64,000 nt of DNA, from contig NZ_JAHLPR010000030.1 of NCBI RefSeq assembly GCF_018918005.1, forward strand, positions 21,341-85,340. Direction: 5' to 3'. The notes below the pieces were generated by a model, which worked only from the letters and a program-made list of their open reading frames with translations, was not told the DNA's origin and did not search any database. Shown one piece after another: positions 8,049 to 18,445 of the stretch. The position numbers were made by a program, and so were the translations under genes. Within the stretch, counting starts at the first letter, position 1, and each line of letters starts with the position of its first letter. This stretch comes from Paenibacillus sp. MSJ-34 (GTDB taxonomy: Bacteria > Bacillota > Bacilli > Paenibacillales > Paenibacillaceae).

Positions 8049-9336
8049 ACGATACAGCAGACCGGAAATGACGGCGATTTGGACGGAGGAAAACAAATTC
8101 AAAGCTTGGCTGGAAGTGGAGCTTTGCGCATGCGAGGCATGGGCGGAGCTTGGCGTCATTCCGAAGGAAGATGCGGCCGAACTGCGCAAAAACGCAGGGT
8201 TCGATATCGATCGCATCTATGAAATCGAACAGGAAACGCGCCATGATGTCATCGCATTTACGCGCGCTGTGTCGGAGACGCTCGGGCCGGAGCGCAAATG
8301 GGTGCATTACGGGCTGACGTCAACCGATGTGGTGGATACGGCGCTCGGCTATTTGTTGCGTCAGGCGAACGAAATTTTGGAGCGGGACATCGTTAATTTC
8401 ATCGACATCTTGAAGGAGAAAGCGATCGCGTATAAAGATACGCCGATGATGGGGCGTACGCACGGGGTTCATGCCGAACCGACGACATTCGGTTTGAAAA
8501 TGGCGCTATGGTACGAGGAAATGAAGCGGAATTTGGAGCGTTTCCGGAATGCGGCCGACCGCGTGCAATACGGCAAAATTTCCGGCGCGGTCGGAACGTA
8601 CGCCAACATCGATCCTTTCGTGGAAGAGTTCGTTTGCCGCAAGCTCGGCACGAAGCCTGCGCCGATCTCCACGCAGACGCTGCAGCGCGACCGCCACGCG
8701 GAATATATGGCGACGCTGGCGCTGATCGCGACATCGCTCGACAAGTTCGCGACGGAAATTCGCGCCTTGCAAAAGAGCGAATTCCGCGAAGTCGAGGAAG
8801 CGTTCCGCAAAGGGCAGAAAGGCTCCTCGGCGATGCCGCATAAGCGCAATCCGATCGGCTGCGAGAATATTTCCGGTCTCGCCCGCGTCGTGCGCGGCTT
8901 TATGGTATCGGCTTACGAGAACGTGCCGCTATGGCATGAGCGCGATATTTCGCATTCTTCGGTGGAACGCGTTATTTTGCCGGATGCGACGATGCTGCTT
9001 AACTATATGTTGAACCGTTTCGGCAATATCGTGAAAAACTTGACGGTATTCCCAGACAATATGAAGCGCAACATGGAAAGAACGTATGGCGTGCCGTTCT
9101 CCGGCCGCGTCATGACGAAGCTGATCGACAAAGGCTACAGCCGCGAACAGGCGTACGATACGGTGCAGCCGCGCGCGATGCAGGCATGGGAGGAGCAGCG
9201 CAGCTTCCGCGAAATTATCGAAGCGACGCCGGAAATTGCCAATGTGCTCGGCGCGGAGGAAATTGCGGACGCGTTCAACCCGAGCTGGCATTTGAAGCAT
9301 GTGGATACGATTTTCAAACGTTTGGGATTGATATAA
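8041..9336 (+). CDS. purB: Adenylosuccinate lyase
   Basis: 431 aa, full length. It cleaves SAICAR to AICAR and adenylosuccinate to AMP, so it acts twice in purine synthesis. The fumarase/aspartase superfamily signature [11 protein letters not shown] is present, along with the [11 protein letters not shown] and TSTDVVDTA active-site segments. GGAGGAGCC precedes the ATG, inside the end of purK. Confidence 0.96.
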   Translation: MIERYSRPEMTAIWTEENKFKAWLEVELCACEAWAELGVIPKEDAAELRKNAGFDIDRIYEIEQETRHDVIAFTRAVSETLGPERKWVHYGLTSTDVVDTALGYLLRQANEILERDIVNFIDILKEKAIAYKDTPMMGRTHGVHAEPTTFGLKMALWYEEMKRNLERFRNAADRVQYGKISGAVGTYANIDPFVEEFVCRKLGTKPAPISTQTLQRDRHAEYMATLALIATSLDKFATEIRALQKSEFREVEEAFRKGQKGSSAMPHKRNPIGCENISGLARVVRGFMVSAYENVPLWHERDISHSSVERVILPDATMLLNYMLNRFGNIVKNLTVFPDNMKRNMERTYGVPFSGRVMTKLIDKGYSREQAYDTVQPRAMQAWEEQRSFREIIEATPEIANVLGAEEIADAFNPSWHLKHVDTIFKRLGLI

Positions 9337-9366
9337 GAACTTAACGCATAGAGAGGGAGGACGAAC

Positions 9367-10245
9367 GTGGGCAAAGCGATTTCATCCGCTGTGGAGCTAG
9401 TAAAGGCGCCGCTGCTGTACAAAGGCAAAGTGCGCGAATTGTACGATCTTGGCGAGCATTATTTGATCGTCGTGACCGACCGGATTTCCGCCTTCGATTA
9501 TGTGCTGGAACCCGCGGTGCCGGAGAAAGGAAACGTCCTGAACCGGCTGAGCGCGTTCTGGTTCGAGCGGACGGCCGGGATGCTGCCGAACCATATGGTG
9601 CATACCGATGTGGAGCGGCTCGGCGAGATCGTGACGGACAAGGAAGCGCTCAAGGACCGGATCATGGTCGTGCGCAAGGCGGAACGCATCGATATCGAGT
9701 GCGTCGTGCGCGGTTATATTACCGGCGGCGGTTGGAGACAGTACGAGAAGACGCAGGAAATTAACGGCATCAAGCTGCCGGCGGGCATGCGCAAGAACGA
9801 GCGTTTTGCAGCGCCGTTGTTCACCCCCGCGTCCAAGAACGATGTCGGCCATGACGAGGATATCTCGATCGAGCGGATGCGCGAGCTGGTCGGTGCGGAA
9901 CTGACGGCAGAGCTGCAGGAGCTGAGCGTGAAGCTGTACGAATACGCGCATGCGTATTGCGCGGAGCGCGGCATTATTTTGGCGGATTGCAAGTTCGAGT
10001 TCGGCCTCCTGGACGGCCGGGTCATTGGGATTGACGAGATGTTCACGCCGGATTGCTCCAGATTCTGGGCCCGGGAAAATTACGCGCTGGATATCGAAAT
10101 CGACAGCATGGACAAAGAGCCGGTGCGCACGTACTTGGCGGGCTCCGATTGGGACCGCGACAGCAAGCCCGATCCGCTGCCGCAAGAAGTTGTGGCGGAA
10201 ACGACCCGCCGTTATCGGGATATTTACGCGCGGCTGACCGAGTGA
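9367..10245 (+). CDS. purC: Phosphoribosylaminoimidazole-succinocarboxamide synthase
   Basis: SAICAR synthase that joins CAIR and aspartate with ATP. The product is 292 aa, longer than the roughly 240-aa B. subtilis form and closer to the long bacterial/yeast-type subgroup. Motifs: LLYKGKVRELYDLG, VVTDRISAFDYVL, and DCKFEFGLLDG. Start is GTG 9367 with GAGAGGGAGG 8 bp upstream. A 930-bp repeat-filled gap separates it from purS. Confidence 0.94.
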   Translation: MGKAISSAVELVKAPLLYKGKVRELYDLGEHYLIVVTDRISAFDYVLEPAVPEKGNVLNRLSAFWFERTAGMLPNHMVHTDVERLGEIVTDKEALKDRIMVVRKAERIDIECVVRGYITGGGWRQYEKTQEINGIKLPAGMRKNERFAAPLFTPASKNDVGHDEDISIERMRELVGAELTAELQELSVKLYEYAHAYCAERGIILADCKFEFGLLDGRVIGIDEMFTPDCSRFWARENYALDIEIDSMDKEPVRTYLAGSDWDRDSKPDPLPQEVVAETTRRYRDIYARLTE

Positions 10246-10500
10246 AAGCCCGGCGATCCGGAGAGGGGGCGCGGTCGGCGGGCGGTCCTTTGCTCGGGGC
10301 GTTAACGGCTGGGCGGGGGATTGATTGCAGGCTCGGCCTTGGGCTAGGTGAGAGTTTTCAAGCGAGGGGTAGGCGAGTGATTGGCCATGGCCGGTTTGGC
10401 ACGAGTGGCTGGAATAGGAACTAAAGTACCTTAATTAACCCCTTTTGGAGCACCGGCGTTGCATTAAATCTTCTAGCTGGGATGCGGTACCATGGAAATA

Positions 10501-10695
10501 TAACGGATTTCCGAGGTCTTATTTTTTGAATTCCAGTCGAATATTTGGAATTAACGGATTTTCGAACCGTTAACATGTCGCGATCGGCTGAGGATCCTTG
10601 GTTTTGTGAAGTTTCGACAAAAATAGAGCCCTCAAAATCCGCTAACACCGCCAAAATTGCGTTATTGGATCAAATAAGGCCTCCAAAATCCGTTA
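10501..10695. repeat. Symmetric four-site array, word TAACGGATTTTCG
   Basis: TAACGGATT starts at 10501 and 10552 (51 bp apart); its complement AATCCGYTA starts at 10636 and 10687 (51 bp apart). The outer copies extend into a longer match: ...CCGAGGTCTTATTTT against AAATAAGGCCTCC. The layout is the same as the arrays at 404, 642, 15892 and 16173 but with another word. It lies in the purC-purS gap; 10246-10500 shows nothing recognisable. Confidence 0.75.
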
Positions 10696-10868
10696 ACCTT
10701 GTTCATCCCTATCGCAATCATCGGTTTGAAACGCAGTAAAACATTCGGTGCAACGCTAGTGCTTTTGGAGTCAAGTTTTGGGTTATATTTTGTTAAAAGC
10801 AGGCTTTTGCGAACGCAAATAAGGTAAAGTCGTTCCATAAACCTTGAAATCTTCGTTTGCCGGGTGGA

Positions 10869-10911
10869 TTAAGGCACAAGAGGTCCTTACTAAGGCATTC
10901 TTGTTCCTTAA
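10869..10911. other. Long imperfect hairpin in the purC-purS gap
   Basis: TTAAGG-c-ACAAGA (10869-10881) can pair with TCTTGT-t-CCTTAA (10899-10911), with an inner CCTTA/TAAGG. No T-run follows, so it is more likely an RNA-processing or stability structure than a terminator. Confidence 0.4.
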
Positions 10912-10953
10912 GTTCCCGGGCCGCAACGATTGTAGGTTGTTCGAAGGAGTATC

Positions 10954-11156
10954 GCTCACAAAACGAAGCGCATGCTTTCGAGGCAAGTTTTGTTCGTAGC
11001 TCGTTCAGTGAAGTAAAGCTCACAAAACGGAGTGTATGCTTTCGAAGCGAGTTTTGTTCGTAGATAGTTCAAAGAAGTAACGCTCACAAAACGGAGCGTA
11101 TGCTTTCGAAGCAAGTTTTGTTCGTAGATAGTTCAAAGAAGTAACGCTCACAAAAC
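10954..11156. repeat. 64-bp tandem repeat upstream of purS (3 copies plus a partial)
   Basis: The word GCTCACAAAACGRAGYG starts at 10954, 11018, 11082 and 11146, exactly 64 bp apart. Each unit contains CAAAAC...GCTTTCGAAGC...GTTTTG, able to form a hairpin. The last partial copy leads straight into the purS ribosome site. The words ATGCTTYCGAAGCGAGTTTTG are shared with the MITE-like element at 6121. There are no unique spacers, so it is not a CRISPR array. Confidence 0.85.
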
Positions 11157-11176
11157 TTTTAGGAGGATCACAAATC

Positions 11177-11422
11177 ATGTTTAAGGCGACGGTGTACGTA
11201 ACGGTAAAGCAAAACGTATTGGACCCGCAGGGCGTAGCGGTGCAAGGAGCGCTGCATTCGATGGGGTTCGGCGAAGTTGGGAAAGTGCGAATCGGCAAAT
11301 ATATGGAGCTTGAACTGGATACGGCGGATCGTGCGGAAGCGGAACAGCGCGTGAAAGAAATGTGCGAAAAACTGCTCGCGAATACGGTCGTCGAAGACTA
11401 TCGTTACGAGTTGGAGGGTTAA
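11177..11422 (+). CDS. purS: Phosphoribosylformylglycinamidine synthase, PurS subunit
   Basis: 81 aa, normal for PurS, the small structural partner that joins PurQ and PurL in the Gram-positive FGAM synthase. Typical start [19 protein letters not shown] and the [13 protein letters not shown] strand. AGGAGGATC precedes the ATG directly downstream of the tandem repeat. purQ follows after 2 bp. Confidence 0.95.
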   Translation: MFKATVYVTVKQNVLDPQGVAVQGALHSMGFGEVGKVRIGKYMELELDTADRAEAEQRVKEMCEKLLANTVVEDYRYELEG

Positions 11423-11424
11423 GC

Positions 11425-12117
11425 ATGAATTTTGCGGTTCTCGTTTTTCCGGGCTCGAACTGTGACATTGACTGCTACAAAGCGGTGGAAGATACGGTCG
11501 GGCAACCGGTCGACTACGTTTGGCATACGGCTACGGATTTGTCCAAGTACGATTGCATCATCGTTCCCGGCGGATTCTCCTACGGCGACTACTTGCGCAG
11601 CGGCGCGATCGCGCGTTTCGCTCCGGTAATGGCCGAAGTGGCGAAGGCGGCCGCGGCGGGCAAATATGTGATCGGCATCTGCAACGGGTTTCAAATTTTG
11701 ACGGAAGCCGGATTGCTGCCGGGCGCGCTGCGCCGGAATACGACGCTCAAATTCCGCTGCCATCCCGCAACGCTGCGGGTGGAGAACAACGGCACGCCTT
11801 TTACGAACCAATACGAACAGGGCGAACTGATCGATATTCCGATTGCGCATGGGGAAGGCAATTATTATTGCGACGAAGAGACGTTAAACCGGATGAAAAA
11901 GAACAATCAAATCGTATTCCGTTACGCGGGCGAGAATCCGAACGGATCGATCGACGATATCGCGGGCGTGTGCAACGAACAGGGCAACGTCGTCGGCATG
12001 ATGCCTCATCCGGAGCGCGCAGTGCATCAACTGCTCGGCTCCGAGGACGGCAAAAAAATGTTCACATCGATTTTGAATGCATGGAGGGAACGGCATGGCG
12101 CAGCAAGTATCGGCTAA
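11425..12117 (+). CDS. purQ: Phosphoribosylformylglycinamidine synthase, glutaminase subunit
   Basis: 230-aa class I glutamine amidotransferase that supplies ammonia to PurL. Nucleophile C86 lies in GICNGFQIL; the His/Glu pair is in MPHPERAVH near the C-terminus. The open frame extends upstream, but ATG 11425 has TTGGAGGG at the right distance and begins with the conserved [14 protein letters not shown]. Its 3' end overlaps purL by 23 bp. Confidence 0.95.
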   Translation: MNFAVLVFPGSNCDIDCYKAVEDTVGQPVDYVWHTATDLSKYDCIIVPGGFSYGDYLRSGAIARFAPVMAEVAKAAAAGKYVIGICNGFQILTEAGLLPGALRRNTTLKFRCHPATLRVENNGTPFTNQYEQGELIDIPIAHGEGNYYCDEETLNRMKKNNQIVFRYAGENPNGSIDDIAGVCNEQGNVVGMMPHPERAVHQLLGSEDGKKMFTSILNAWRERHGAASIG

Positions 12118-14341
12118 AGAACCGACGGCGGAACAAATCGCCGAACAGCAAATTTACAAGCAAATGGGCGTTTCGGACAGCGAGTACGAATTGATCTGCG
12201 GATTTCTGGGTCGGAAGCCGAATTATACGGAAATCGGCGTATTTAGCGTCATGTGGTCGGAGCATTGCGCGTACAAAAACTCGAAGCCGCTGCTGCGCCG
12301 TTTTCCGACGACGGGCGAGCGGGTACTGATGGGGCCGGGCGAAGGCGCCGGCATCGTCGATATCGGCGACAATCAGGCGGTCGTGTTCAAAATCGAAAGC
12401 CATAACCATCCTTCGGCGATCGAGCCGTACCAAGGGGCGGCGACGGGCGTGGGCGGCATTATCCGCGATATTTTCTCGATGGGCGCGCGGCCTGTGGCTC
12501 TGCTTAACTCCCTTCGTTTCGGCAAGCTGGAAAGCGACCGCGTTCGTTACTTGTTCGAGCATGTCGTATCCGGCATTGCGGGCTACGGCAACTGCATCGG
12601 CATCCCGACGGTCGGCGGCGAAGTGATGTTTGACGAGAGCTATGAGGGCAATCCGCTCGTCAATGCGATGTGCGTCGGCTTGATCGACCACGACAAAATT
12701 CAGCGCGGCGTAGCCAAAGGCGTAGGCAACCCGGTATTCTACGCGGGACCGCCGACAGGCCGCGACGGCATTCACGGCGCGACGTTCGCGTCGGAAGAAT
12801 TGACGGAGGAATCGGAATCGAAGCGTCCGGCGGTGCAAGTCGGCGATCCGTTCATGGAGAAACTGGTAATGGAAGCTTGCCTCGAGCTCATCGATTCGGG
12901 CATCGTTCTCGGCATTCAAGATATGGGCGCGGCGGGGCTTACTTGCTCCAGCGCCGAGATGGCGAGCAAAGCCGGCAACGGGCTGGAATTGTATTTGGAC
13001 GAAGTTCCGCAGCGCGAAGAAGGCATGACGCCGTACGAGATGATGCTGTCCGAATCGCAGGAGCGCATGCTGTTCGTCGTCGAGCCGCAGCATGAAGCGC
13101 AGGCGCGGGAAATTTTCGAACGTTGGGGCGTCGTCTGCGCCAAAGTGGGCAAAGTGACCGACGACGGGCGTCTGCGCTTGTTCCATAAAGGCGAAATTGT
13201 CGGCGATATGCCGGTCACGGCGCTCGTGGACGAATGTCCGGTCTACAACAAGCCTTCGGCGGAACCGGCTTATTATGCGGAACATGCGGCTATCGATTTC
13301 GCATCGTATCCGGAAGTGACGGATTTGAACGGCGCTTTGCAGAAGGTGCTTGCATCGCCGACGGTGGCGAGCAAGGAATGGGTCTACAACCAATACGACT
13401 ATATGGTTCGTACGAGCACGGCGGTGCAGCCGGGTTCGGATGCGGCCGTCGTCACGATCCGCGGCACGCGCAAGGCGCTGGCGATGACGACCGATTGCAA
13501 CGGGCGCTTCGTGTATCTCGATCCCGAAGTGGGCGGACGGATCGCGGTCGCCGAAGCGGCGCGGAACATCGTATGTTCCGGCGGAGAACCGCTCGCCATA
13601 ACGGATAACCTTAACTTCGGCAGTCCGGAGAAGCCGGATATTTTCTGGCAAATGGAAAGGGCGGTCGACGGCATGGCGGAAGCTTGCCGCGTCTTGAACA
13701 CGCCGGTCATCGGCGGCAACGTCAGCTTGTACAACGAGAACGCGAAAGGCGCGATCTACCCGACGCCGGTTGTCGGCATGGTAGGGCTCGTGCAGGATAC
13801 GGATCATATTACGACGCAAGGGTTCAAAAAGGAAGGCGACGTTATTTTGCTGCTCGGCGAGACGAAAGCGGAGCTTGGCGGCAGCGAATTTCAATATGTG
13901 ATGCATGGCGTCACGGAAGGCAGACCGCCGCAGCTGGATTTGGCGGAGGAGAATAAATTGCTCGGCACGGTGCTCGGCGCGATCCGGCAAGGCCTGGTCG
14001 CTTCGGCGCATGATTTGTCGGAAGGCGGTTTGGCGGTCGCGCTTGCCGAAGCTTGCATAAGCGGGGAAGCGGGCGCGGACGTGAACTTTGCCGCAGGGGA
14101 TTTGCGCCCGGACTTGGCGCTGTTCAGCGAAAGCCAATCGCGCATTTTGCTGTCGGCGTCGCCGGAGAAGGCCGAAGCATTGATGGATTATGTGCGCGGC
14201 CAAGGCATTGCCGCGCAGCGATTGGGCGAAGTGAAAGGCCGAGAGCTTAAGGTTGCCGTGAACGGCGTTCCGGCCGTTCGCGCATCCGTCGAAGAACTTG
14301 AGAAGGTGTGGAAGGATGCGATCCCATGTCTCATGAAATAA
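12095..14341 (+). CDS. purL: Phosphoribosylformylglycinamidine synthase, PurL subunit
   Basis: 748-aa small-type PurL, the ATP-dependent synthetase half of the PurLQS complex converting FGAR to FGAM. Seen: [36 protein letters not shown] (substrate and ATP site) and [19 protein letters not shown] 12095 preferred because ATGGAGGG lies 7 bp upstream. The last 16 bp overlap purF. Confidence 0.96.
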   Translation: MAQQVSAKEPTAEQIAEQQIYKQMGVSDSEYELICGFLGRKPNYTEIGVFSVMWSEHCAYKNSKPLLRRFPTTGERVLMGPGEGAGIVDIGDNQAVVFKIESHNHPSAIEPYQGAATGVGGIIRDIFSMGARPVALLNSLRFGKLESDRVRYLFEHVVSGIAGYGNCIGIPTVGGEVMFDESYEGNPLVNAMCVGLIDHDKIQRGVAKGVGNPVFYAGPPTGRDGIHGATFASEELTEESESKRPAVQVGDPFMEKLVMEACLELIDSGIVLGIQDMGAAGLTCSSAEMASKAGNGLELYLDEVPQREEGMTPYEMMLSESQERMLFVVEPQHEAQAREIFERWGVVCAKVGKVTDDGRLRLFHKGEIVGDMPVTALVDECPVYNKPSAEPAYYAEHAAIDFASYPEVTDLNGALQKVLASPTVASKEWVYNQYDYMVRTSTAVQPGSDAAVVTIRGTRKALAMTTDCNGRFVYLDPEVGGRIAVAEAARNIVCSGGEPLAITDNLNFGSPEKPDIFWQMERAVDGMAEACRVLNTPVIGGNVSLYNENAKGAIYPTPVVGMVGLVQDTDHITTQGFKKEGDVILLLGETKAELGGSEFQYVMHGVTEGRPPQLDLAEENKLLGTVLGAIRQGLVASAHDLSEGGLAVALAEACISGEAGADVNFAAGDLRPDLALFSESQSRILLSASPEKAEALMDYVRGQGIAAQRLGEVKGRELKVAVNGVPAVRASVEELEKVWKDAIPCLMK

Positions 14342-15804
14342 AGGGACGGCTATGGACGGGCGACTACTATAACGAAGGCATGGGACGGGACGACGTCTTT
14401 GATAAATTAAAAGAAGAATGCGGTATCTTCGGGGTGTTCGGTCATCCCGAAGCGGCCACATTATCGTATTACGGCCTGCATGCGCTGCAGCATCGGGGCG
14501 AAGAGAGCGCCGGCATTTGCGTGACGGACGGAACCCAGTTCCGTTATCACCGCGAGATGGGCTTGGTGAAGGAAGTGTTCGACAAGGACCGCCTCGCCTC
14601 GCTCTCTGGCTCATGCGCGATCGGCCACGTCCGCTATTCGACCTCGGGCGACAGCAGGCTTGCGAATGCGCAGCCGCTCGTGTTCAAATATCGCGACGGC
14701 GATTTGGCGATCGCGACGAACGGCAACATCGTCAACGAACCGTCCATTCGCCGCGAGTTGGAACAGTCGGGCTCGATCTTTCAAACGACGAGCGATACGG
14801 AAGTGATCGCGCATCTGATCGCGCGGTCGCCGCATGATTTTGTCACGGCGGCCAAAGAAGCGCTGCGCCGCTTGGTCGGCGGATTCGCGTTCCTCATGAT
14901 GACGAACGACAAAATGCTCGTCGCGACCGACCCGCACGGATTGCGCCCGCTAACGATGGGACGGCTCGGGGACGCGTATTTATTCGCTTCGGAAACATGC
15001 GCGTTCGAAACGGTAGGAGCGGAATTGATCCGGGATATCCAGCCGGGCGAATTGCTCGTGCTGGACGAGAACGGATTGACGGAAGACCGTTATACGGATA
15101 TGAAACGGCGCGCGATTTGCGCGATGGAATACGTTTATTTCTCCCGGCCGGATTCGGATTATAACGGATCAAACTTGCACTCCGCCCGCAAACGGATGGG
15201 CCGCAAGATGGCGCAAGAATCGTTCGTGGACGCGGACGTCGTGACAGGCGTGCCCGATTCCAGCATATCGGCGGCGATCGGATACGCGGAGGAAACGGGA
15301 ATCCCGTACGAGCTCGGGTTGATTAAGAATAAATATACCGGACGGACATTTATCCAGCCGAGCCAGGAACTGCGCGAACAGGGCGTGAAGATGAAGCTGA
15401 GCGCGGTGCGAGGCGTCGTCGAAGGGAAGCGTGTCGTTATGATCGACGATTCGATCGTGCGCGGCACGACTTCGCGCCGCATCGTCAATTTGCTGCGCGA
15501 AGCCGGAGCGACGGAAGTGCATGTGCGCATCACGTCGCCGCCATTCGCGAACCCGTGCTTTTACGGGATCGATACGCCGAGCCGCAAAGAGCTGATCGCC
15601 TCGTCCAAAACGATGGAGGAGATTTGCAAGGAGATTAACGCGGACTCGCTATCCTTCTTGAGCAGAGAAGGCTTGATCGAGGCGATCGGCGGCCATGCGG
15701 CGCACGAGCCGAACGGCGGCATGTGCCTCGCCTGCTTCGACAACGATTACCCGACGGTGGTCGAGTTTGAAGACGATGCGAAGCCGGGCTGCGGCGGTTG
15801 CTAA
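14326..15804 (+). CDS. purF: Amidophosphoribosyltransferase
   Basis: First committed enzyme of purine synthesis (PRPP to phosphoribosylamine). It is the Bacillus type, with a removable propeptide before the catalytic cysteine (C32 in [10 protein letters not shown]) and four cysteines placed like the 4Fe-4S ligands: [19 protein letters not shown] and MCLACF. The PRPP site is [16 protein letters not shown]. The 31-residue propeptide is longer than the 11 residues of B. subtilis; an internal Met19 lacks a ribosome site. 727 bp of repeats follow. Confidence 0.95.
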   Translation: MSHEIKGRLWTGDYYNEGMGRDDVFDKLKEECGIFGVFGHPEAATLSYYGLHALQHRGEESAGICVTDGTQFRYHREMGLVKEVFDKDRLASLSGSCAIGHVRYSTSGDSRLANAQPLVFKYRDGDLAIATNGNIVNEPSIRRELEQSGSIFQTTSDTEVIAHLIARSPHDFVTAAKEALRRLVGGFAFLMMTNDKMLVATDPHGLRPLTMGRLGDAYLFASETCAFETVGAELIRDIQPGELLVLDENGLTEDRYTDMKRRAICAMEYVYFSRPDSDYNGSNLHSARKRMGRKMAQESFVDADVVTGVPDSSISAAIGYAEETGIPYELGLIKNKYTGRTFIQPSQELREQGVKMKLSAVRGVVEGKRVVMIDDSIVRGTTSRRIVNLLREAGATEVHVRITSPPFANPCFYGIDTPSRKELIASSKTMEEICKEINADSLSFLSREGLIEAIGGHAAHEPNGGMCLACFDNDYPTVVEFEDDAKPGCGGC

Positions 15805-15877
15805 AGGGCGGTCAGCGCGGCGAAGAGGGTTTGCCGGGTCTTGCAAAATTGCTGTAGAATCGCAATAGCGTTGCAAC

Positions 15878-16095
15878 GAGAAATTGTTATCCGGACCGTA
15901 CGGCCGTTATTTTGCGTTAAAATCGCTTATTTGCTGTTTAGGCGGACATTGGTTCCGTTATCCGCTCGTTGGAAGGCTTGTTTTTACGCTTTTTCCACGA
16001 ATAAAGGATCGTGTGTCCGCGAAATGTCCGAAATCGGGCTGTTTGTCACAATTAGCGGTCTCCTGTGTCCGCGAATTGGGGAGCCAGGGCGGCGG
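15878..16095. repeat. Long interspersed intergenic repeat, copy B
   Basis: Near-duplicate of 628-843 in the same orientation, here in the purF-purM gap. CGGAC occurs at 15892 and 15943 (51 bp), GTCCG at 16015 and 16067 (52 bp, one inserted base). Differences from copy A are scattered point changes, so the sequence rather than a protein frame has been conserved. Confidence 0.85.
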
Positions 16096-16172
16096 AGCAT
16101 CCCGTTTCGGCGGAGAAAGATGCGGAAGCGAGCCAATCTCACAATACCGCAGCGGCTGACGACCGGGCGGGC

Positions 16173-16356
16173 TAACGAAACGTAGACACGCTAATTGCCT
16201 GTAAATTGCCTTGTTGCCGGTGTAACGAAACTACAACACGCTATTGAGGGGGAAAAGGCGATAAAACTGCCGATTTCCAATGAATAACGATATGTGCTTT
16301 CGTTAAAATGGGACCCGTCTTCATTTTGAGCCCAATAAGGATTGTCAGTTTCGTTA
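16173..16356. repeat. Symmetric four-site array, word TAACGAAAC
   Basis: TAACGAAAC starts at 16173 and 16223 (50 bp); the complement STTTCGTTA starts at 16297 and 16348 (51 bp). The forward copies are both followed by ACACGCTA. It directly follows copy B of the long repeat in the purF-purM gap; 16357-16510 holds nothing recognisable except the purM ribosome site. Confidence 0.7.
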
Positions 16357-16531
16357 GCGTCAAACAAGAGCGCCATCCGCAATCAAGCCGGTTTCATCAA
16401 CGGTGGCGAATTATGAAGTTGACTCGAATAGCAGGAATTCGCTTCCCAGAGCCAAAGGCGAAGGGATAGAGAAAGGTGTCAAACAGCGGGTAAGCGCTAT
16501 AAATACTATTGTTGATTAGGAGTGTGCCAGG

Positions 16532-17575
16532 ATGTCAGAAGCGTACAAAAACGCCGGCGTCGACATTGCCGCGGGGAACGAAGCGGTGGAACGCATGAAG
16601 CGGCATGTAAAAACGACGTTCAGGCCGGAAGTGCTCACCGATCTGGGCGGTTTCGGCGCATTGTTCGGCTTGAACAAAGACAAGTACGAGGAGCCGGTGC
16701 TCGTATCGGGGACGGACGGCGTCGGCACGAAGCTGAAAATTGCGTTCGCGATGGATAAGCACGATACGATCGGGATCGACGCGGTAGCGATGTGCGTGAA
16801 CGATATTGTCGTTCAAGGGGCGGAGCCGCTGTTTTTCCTCGATTACTTGGCCTGCGACAAAGTCGTGCCGGAGAAAATCGAAGCGATCGTGGCGGGCATC
16901 GCCGACGGATGCCGCCAGTCGGGCTGCGCGCTGATCGGCGGGGAGACGGCGGAAATGCCGGGCATGTACGCGGACGGCGAGTACGATATCGCCGGCTTTA
17001 CCGTCGGCATCGTGGACCGCGCCAAAATCATCGACGGCTCGACGATTCAAGCCGGCGACGCTGTCATCGGGCTGGCATCCAGCGGCGTACACAGCAACGG
17101 GTTTTCGCTCGTGCGCAAGCTCTTGCTGGAACAGCATGGCTATAAGCTCGCGGACGAACTCCCGGAACTGGACGGGCTAACGCTCGGAGCCGCATTGCTT
17201 GAACCGACGAAAATTTACGTGAAAACGGCGCTCAAGCTGATCGAGAGCGTCAATGTGAAAGGAATGGCCCATATTACCGGCGGCGGTTTTATCGAGAATA
17301 TTCCGCGCATGCTTCCGGCGAACGTCAACGTCGAGATCGAATACGGATCTTGGCCGATTTTGCCGATCTTTGCGCTTATGCAATCGAAAGGCGGCATTTC
17401 GCATCGCGATATGTTCACCACCTTCAATATGGGGATCGGAATGGTCGTCGTCGTGCCTGCCGAGCAAGCGGACGAAGCGCTGCGCATTGCCGAAGAATGC
17501 GGGGAGAAGGCGTATCGTCTCGGCACCGTGACGCCTGGCGGTAAAGCCGTTACGTTCGCGGGGGCGGACGTATAA
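16532..17575 (+). CDS. purM: Phosphoribosylformylglycinamidine cyclo-ligase
   Basis: AIR synthetase, 347 aa, closing the imidazole ring from FGAM with ATP. Seen: [28 protein letters not shown], and [23 protein letters not shown] precedes ATG 16532. Its stop overlaps the purN start by one base (TAATG). Confidence 0.96.
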   Translation: MSEAYKNAGVDIAAGNEAVERMKRHVKTTFRPEVLTDLGGFGALFGLNKDKYEEPVLVSGTDGVGTKLKIAFAMDKHDTIGIDAVAMCVNDIVVQGAEPLFFLDYLACDKVVPEKIEAIVAGIADGCRQSGCALIGGETAEMPGMYADGEYDIAGFTVGIVDRAKIIDGSTIQAGDAVIGLASSGVHSNGFSLVRKLLLEQHGYKLADELPELDGLTLGAALLEPTKIYVKTALKLIESVNVKGMAHITGGGFIENIPRMLPANVNVEIEYGSWPILPIFALMQSKGGISHRDMFTTFNMGIGMVVVVPAEQADEALRIAEECGEKAYRLGTVTPGGKAVTFAGADV

Positions 17576-18222
17576 TGGGCGGCTGCCGCATCGCCGTGTT
17601 CGCGTCCGGGAACGGCAGCAATTTTCAAGCGATCGCCGATGCGGCGCAGGCAGGCAAGCTCGATGGAACGATCGAGCTTCTTGTTTGCGACAAACCGCAG
17701 GCAAAGGTGACGGAACGCGCGCGCGGCGCAGGCGTACCGGTCTTTGCGTTCGTGCCCAAGGAGTACGAATCGCGCGAAGCGTACGAAGAGGAAATATTGG
17801 CGCTGCTTCGGGAGAAACGGATCGATCTGATCGTGCTCGCAGGCTATATGCGCCTTATTACGGATACGCTTGTGAAACCTTACTACGGCAAAATGATCAA
17901 CATCCACCCGTCGCTCCTCCCGGCGTTCCCGGGCAAGGACGCCATCGGACAAGCATTGGATTACGGAGTGAAAATAACGGGCGTTACCGTGCATTTCGTG
18001 GACGGAGGCATGGATACGGGACCGATTATCGCGCAGCGCCCGGTTGCGGTCGAGGAGGGCGATACGGCGGAATCGCTCGCCGCGCGCATCCAACGTACCG
18101 AGCAGGAGGTTTATCCGCAAGTCGTGCAATGGTATTGCGAAGGCAAAATAAAGTTGACGGACCGGAAAGTAACGATCTTCAAGAGGTTGTTCAAAAAATC
18201 AACTTTTGATCACGAAGCGTGA
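17575..18222 (+). CDS. purN: Phosphoribosylglycinamide formyltransferase, with a MITE-encoded tail
   Basis: Transfers formyl from 10-formyl-THF to GAR. The phosphate loop FASGNGSNFQAI, the active-site NIHPSLLPAFPGKDA and VDGGMDTGPII are intact. The 215-aa length exceeds the roughly 195 aa common in the family. The extra tail KRLFKKSTFDHEA and the stop codon are read from the end of a MITE-like element that starts at about 18185. The catalytic core is complete, so the enzyme is probably active. Confidence 0.94.
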   Translation: MGGCRIAVFASGNGSNFQAIADAAQAGKLDGTIELLVCDKPQAKVTERARGAGVPVFAFVPKEYESREAYEEEILALLREKRIDLIVLAGYMRLITDTLVKPYYGKMINIHPSLLPAFPGKDAIGQALDYGVKITGVTVHFVDGGMDTGPIIAQRPVAVEEGDTAESLAARIQRTEQEVYPQVVQWYCEGKIKLTDRKVTIFKRLFKKSTFDHEA

Positions 18223-18394
18223 CTGGTGGCAGATTCGACATCGAATCTCGCGTTCACCCTCGAAGAGCATATGCTTACGTAGTATGTTTCCTCCGGAAAC
18301 ATTTCAGGTGCTCATGTAGGTTTTGCCTACACTGCGCTCCTCTTTCTTCGGGTTCTCGCAACCTTCTCGGTGCTGAAAAGCCGACTTTTTGAAC
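18189..18394. mobile_element. MITE-like element, copy 2 (206 bp, inverted relative to copy 1)
   Basis: Ends GTTCAAAAAATC (18189-18200) and GACTTTTTGAAC (18383-18394). Read in reverse it matches copy 1 through GGTTCTCGCAACCTTC, GTAGGTTTTGCCTAC, TTTCCTCCGGAAA and GTTCACCCTCGAAGAGC. Both copies share AGAGGTT just outside the GTTC end. It fills the purN-purH gap. Confidence 0.75.
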
Positions 18395-18445
18395 ACGCAT
18401 TTAAAATAAATCATGATTTGAGCAAATAAGGAGGAACAAACCATT

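Noticed and set aside
10954..11156. Possible CRISPR array
   Set aside because: Units are contiguous identical repeats of 64 bp without unique spacers; no cas genes in the window.
12062..14614. 850-codon open frame on the minus strand opposite purL
   Set aside because: It is the antisense shadow of a GC-rich, well-conserved gene; product is Arg/His-rich without motifs and has no ribosome site.
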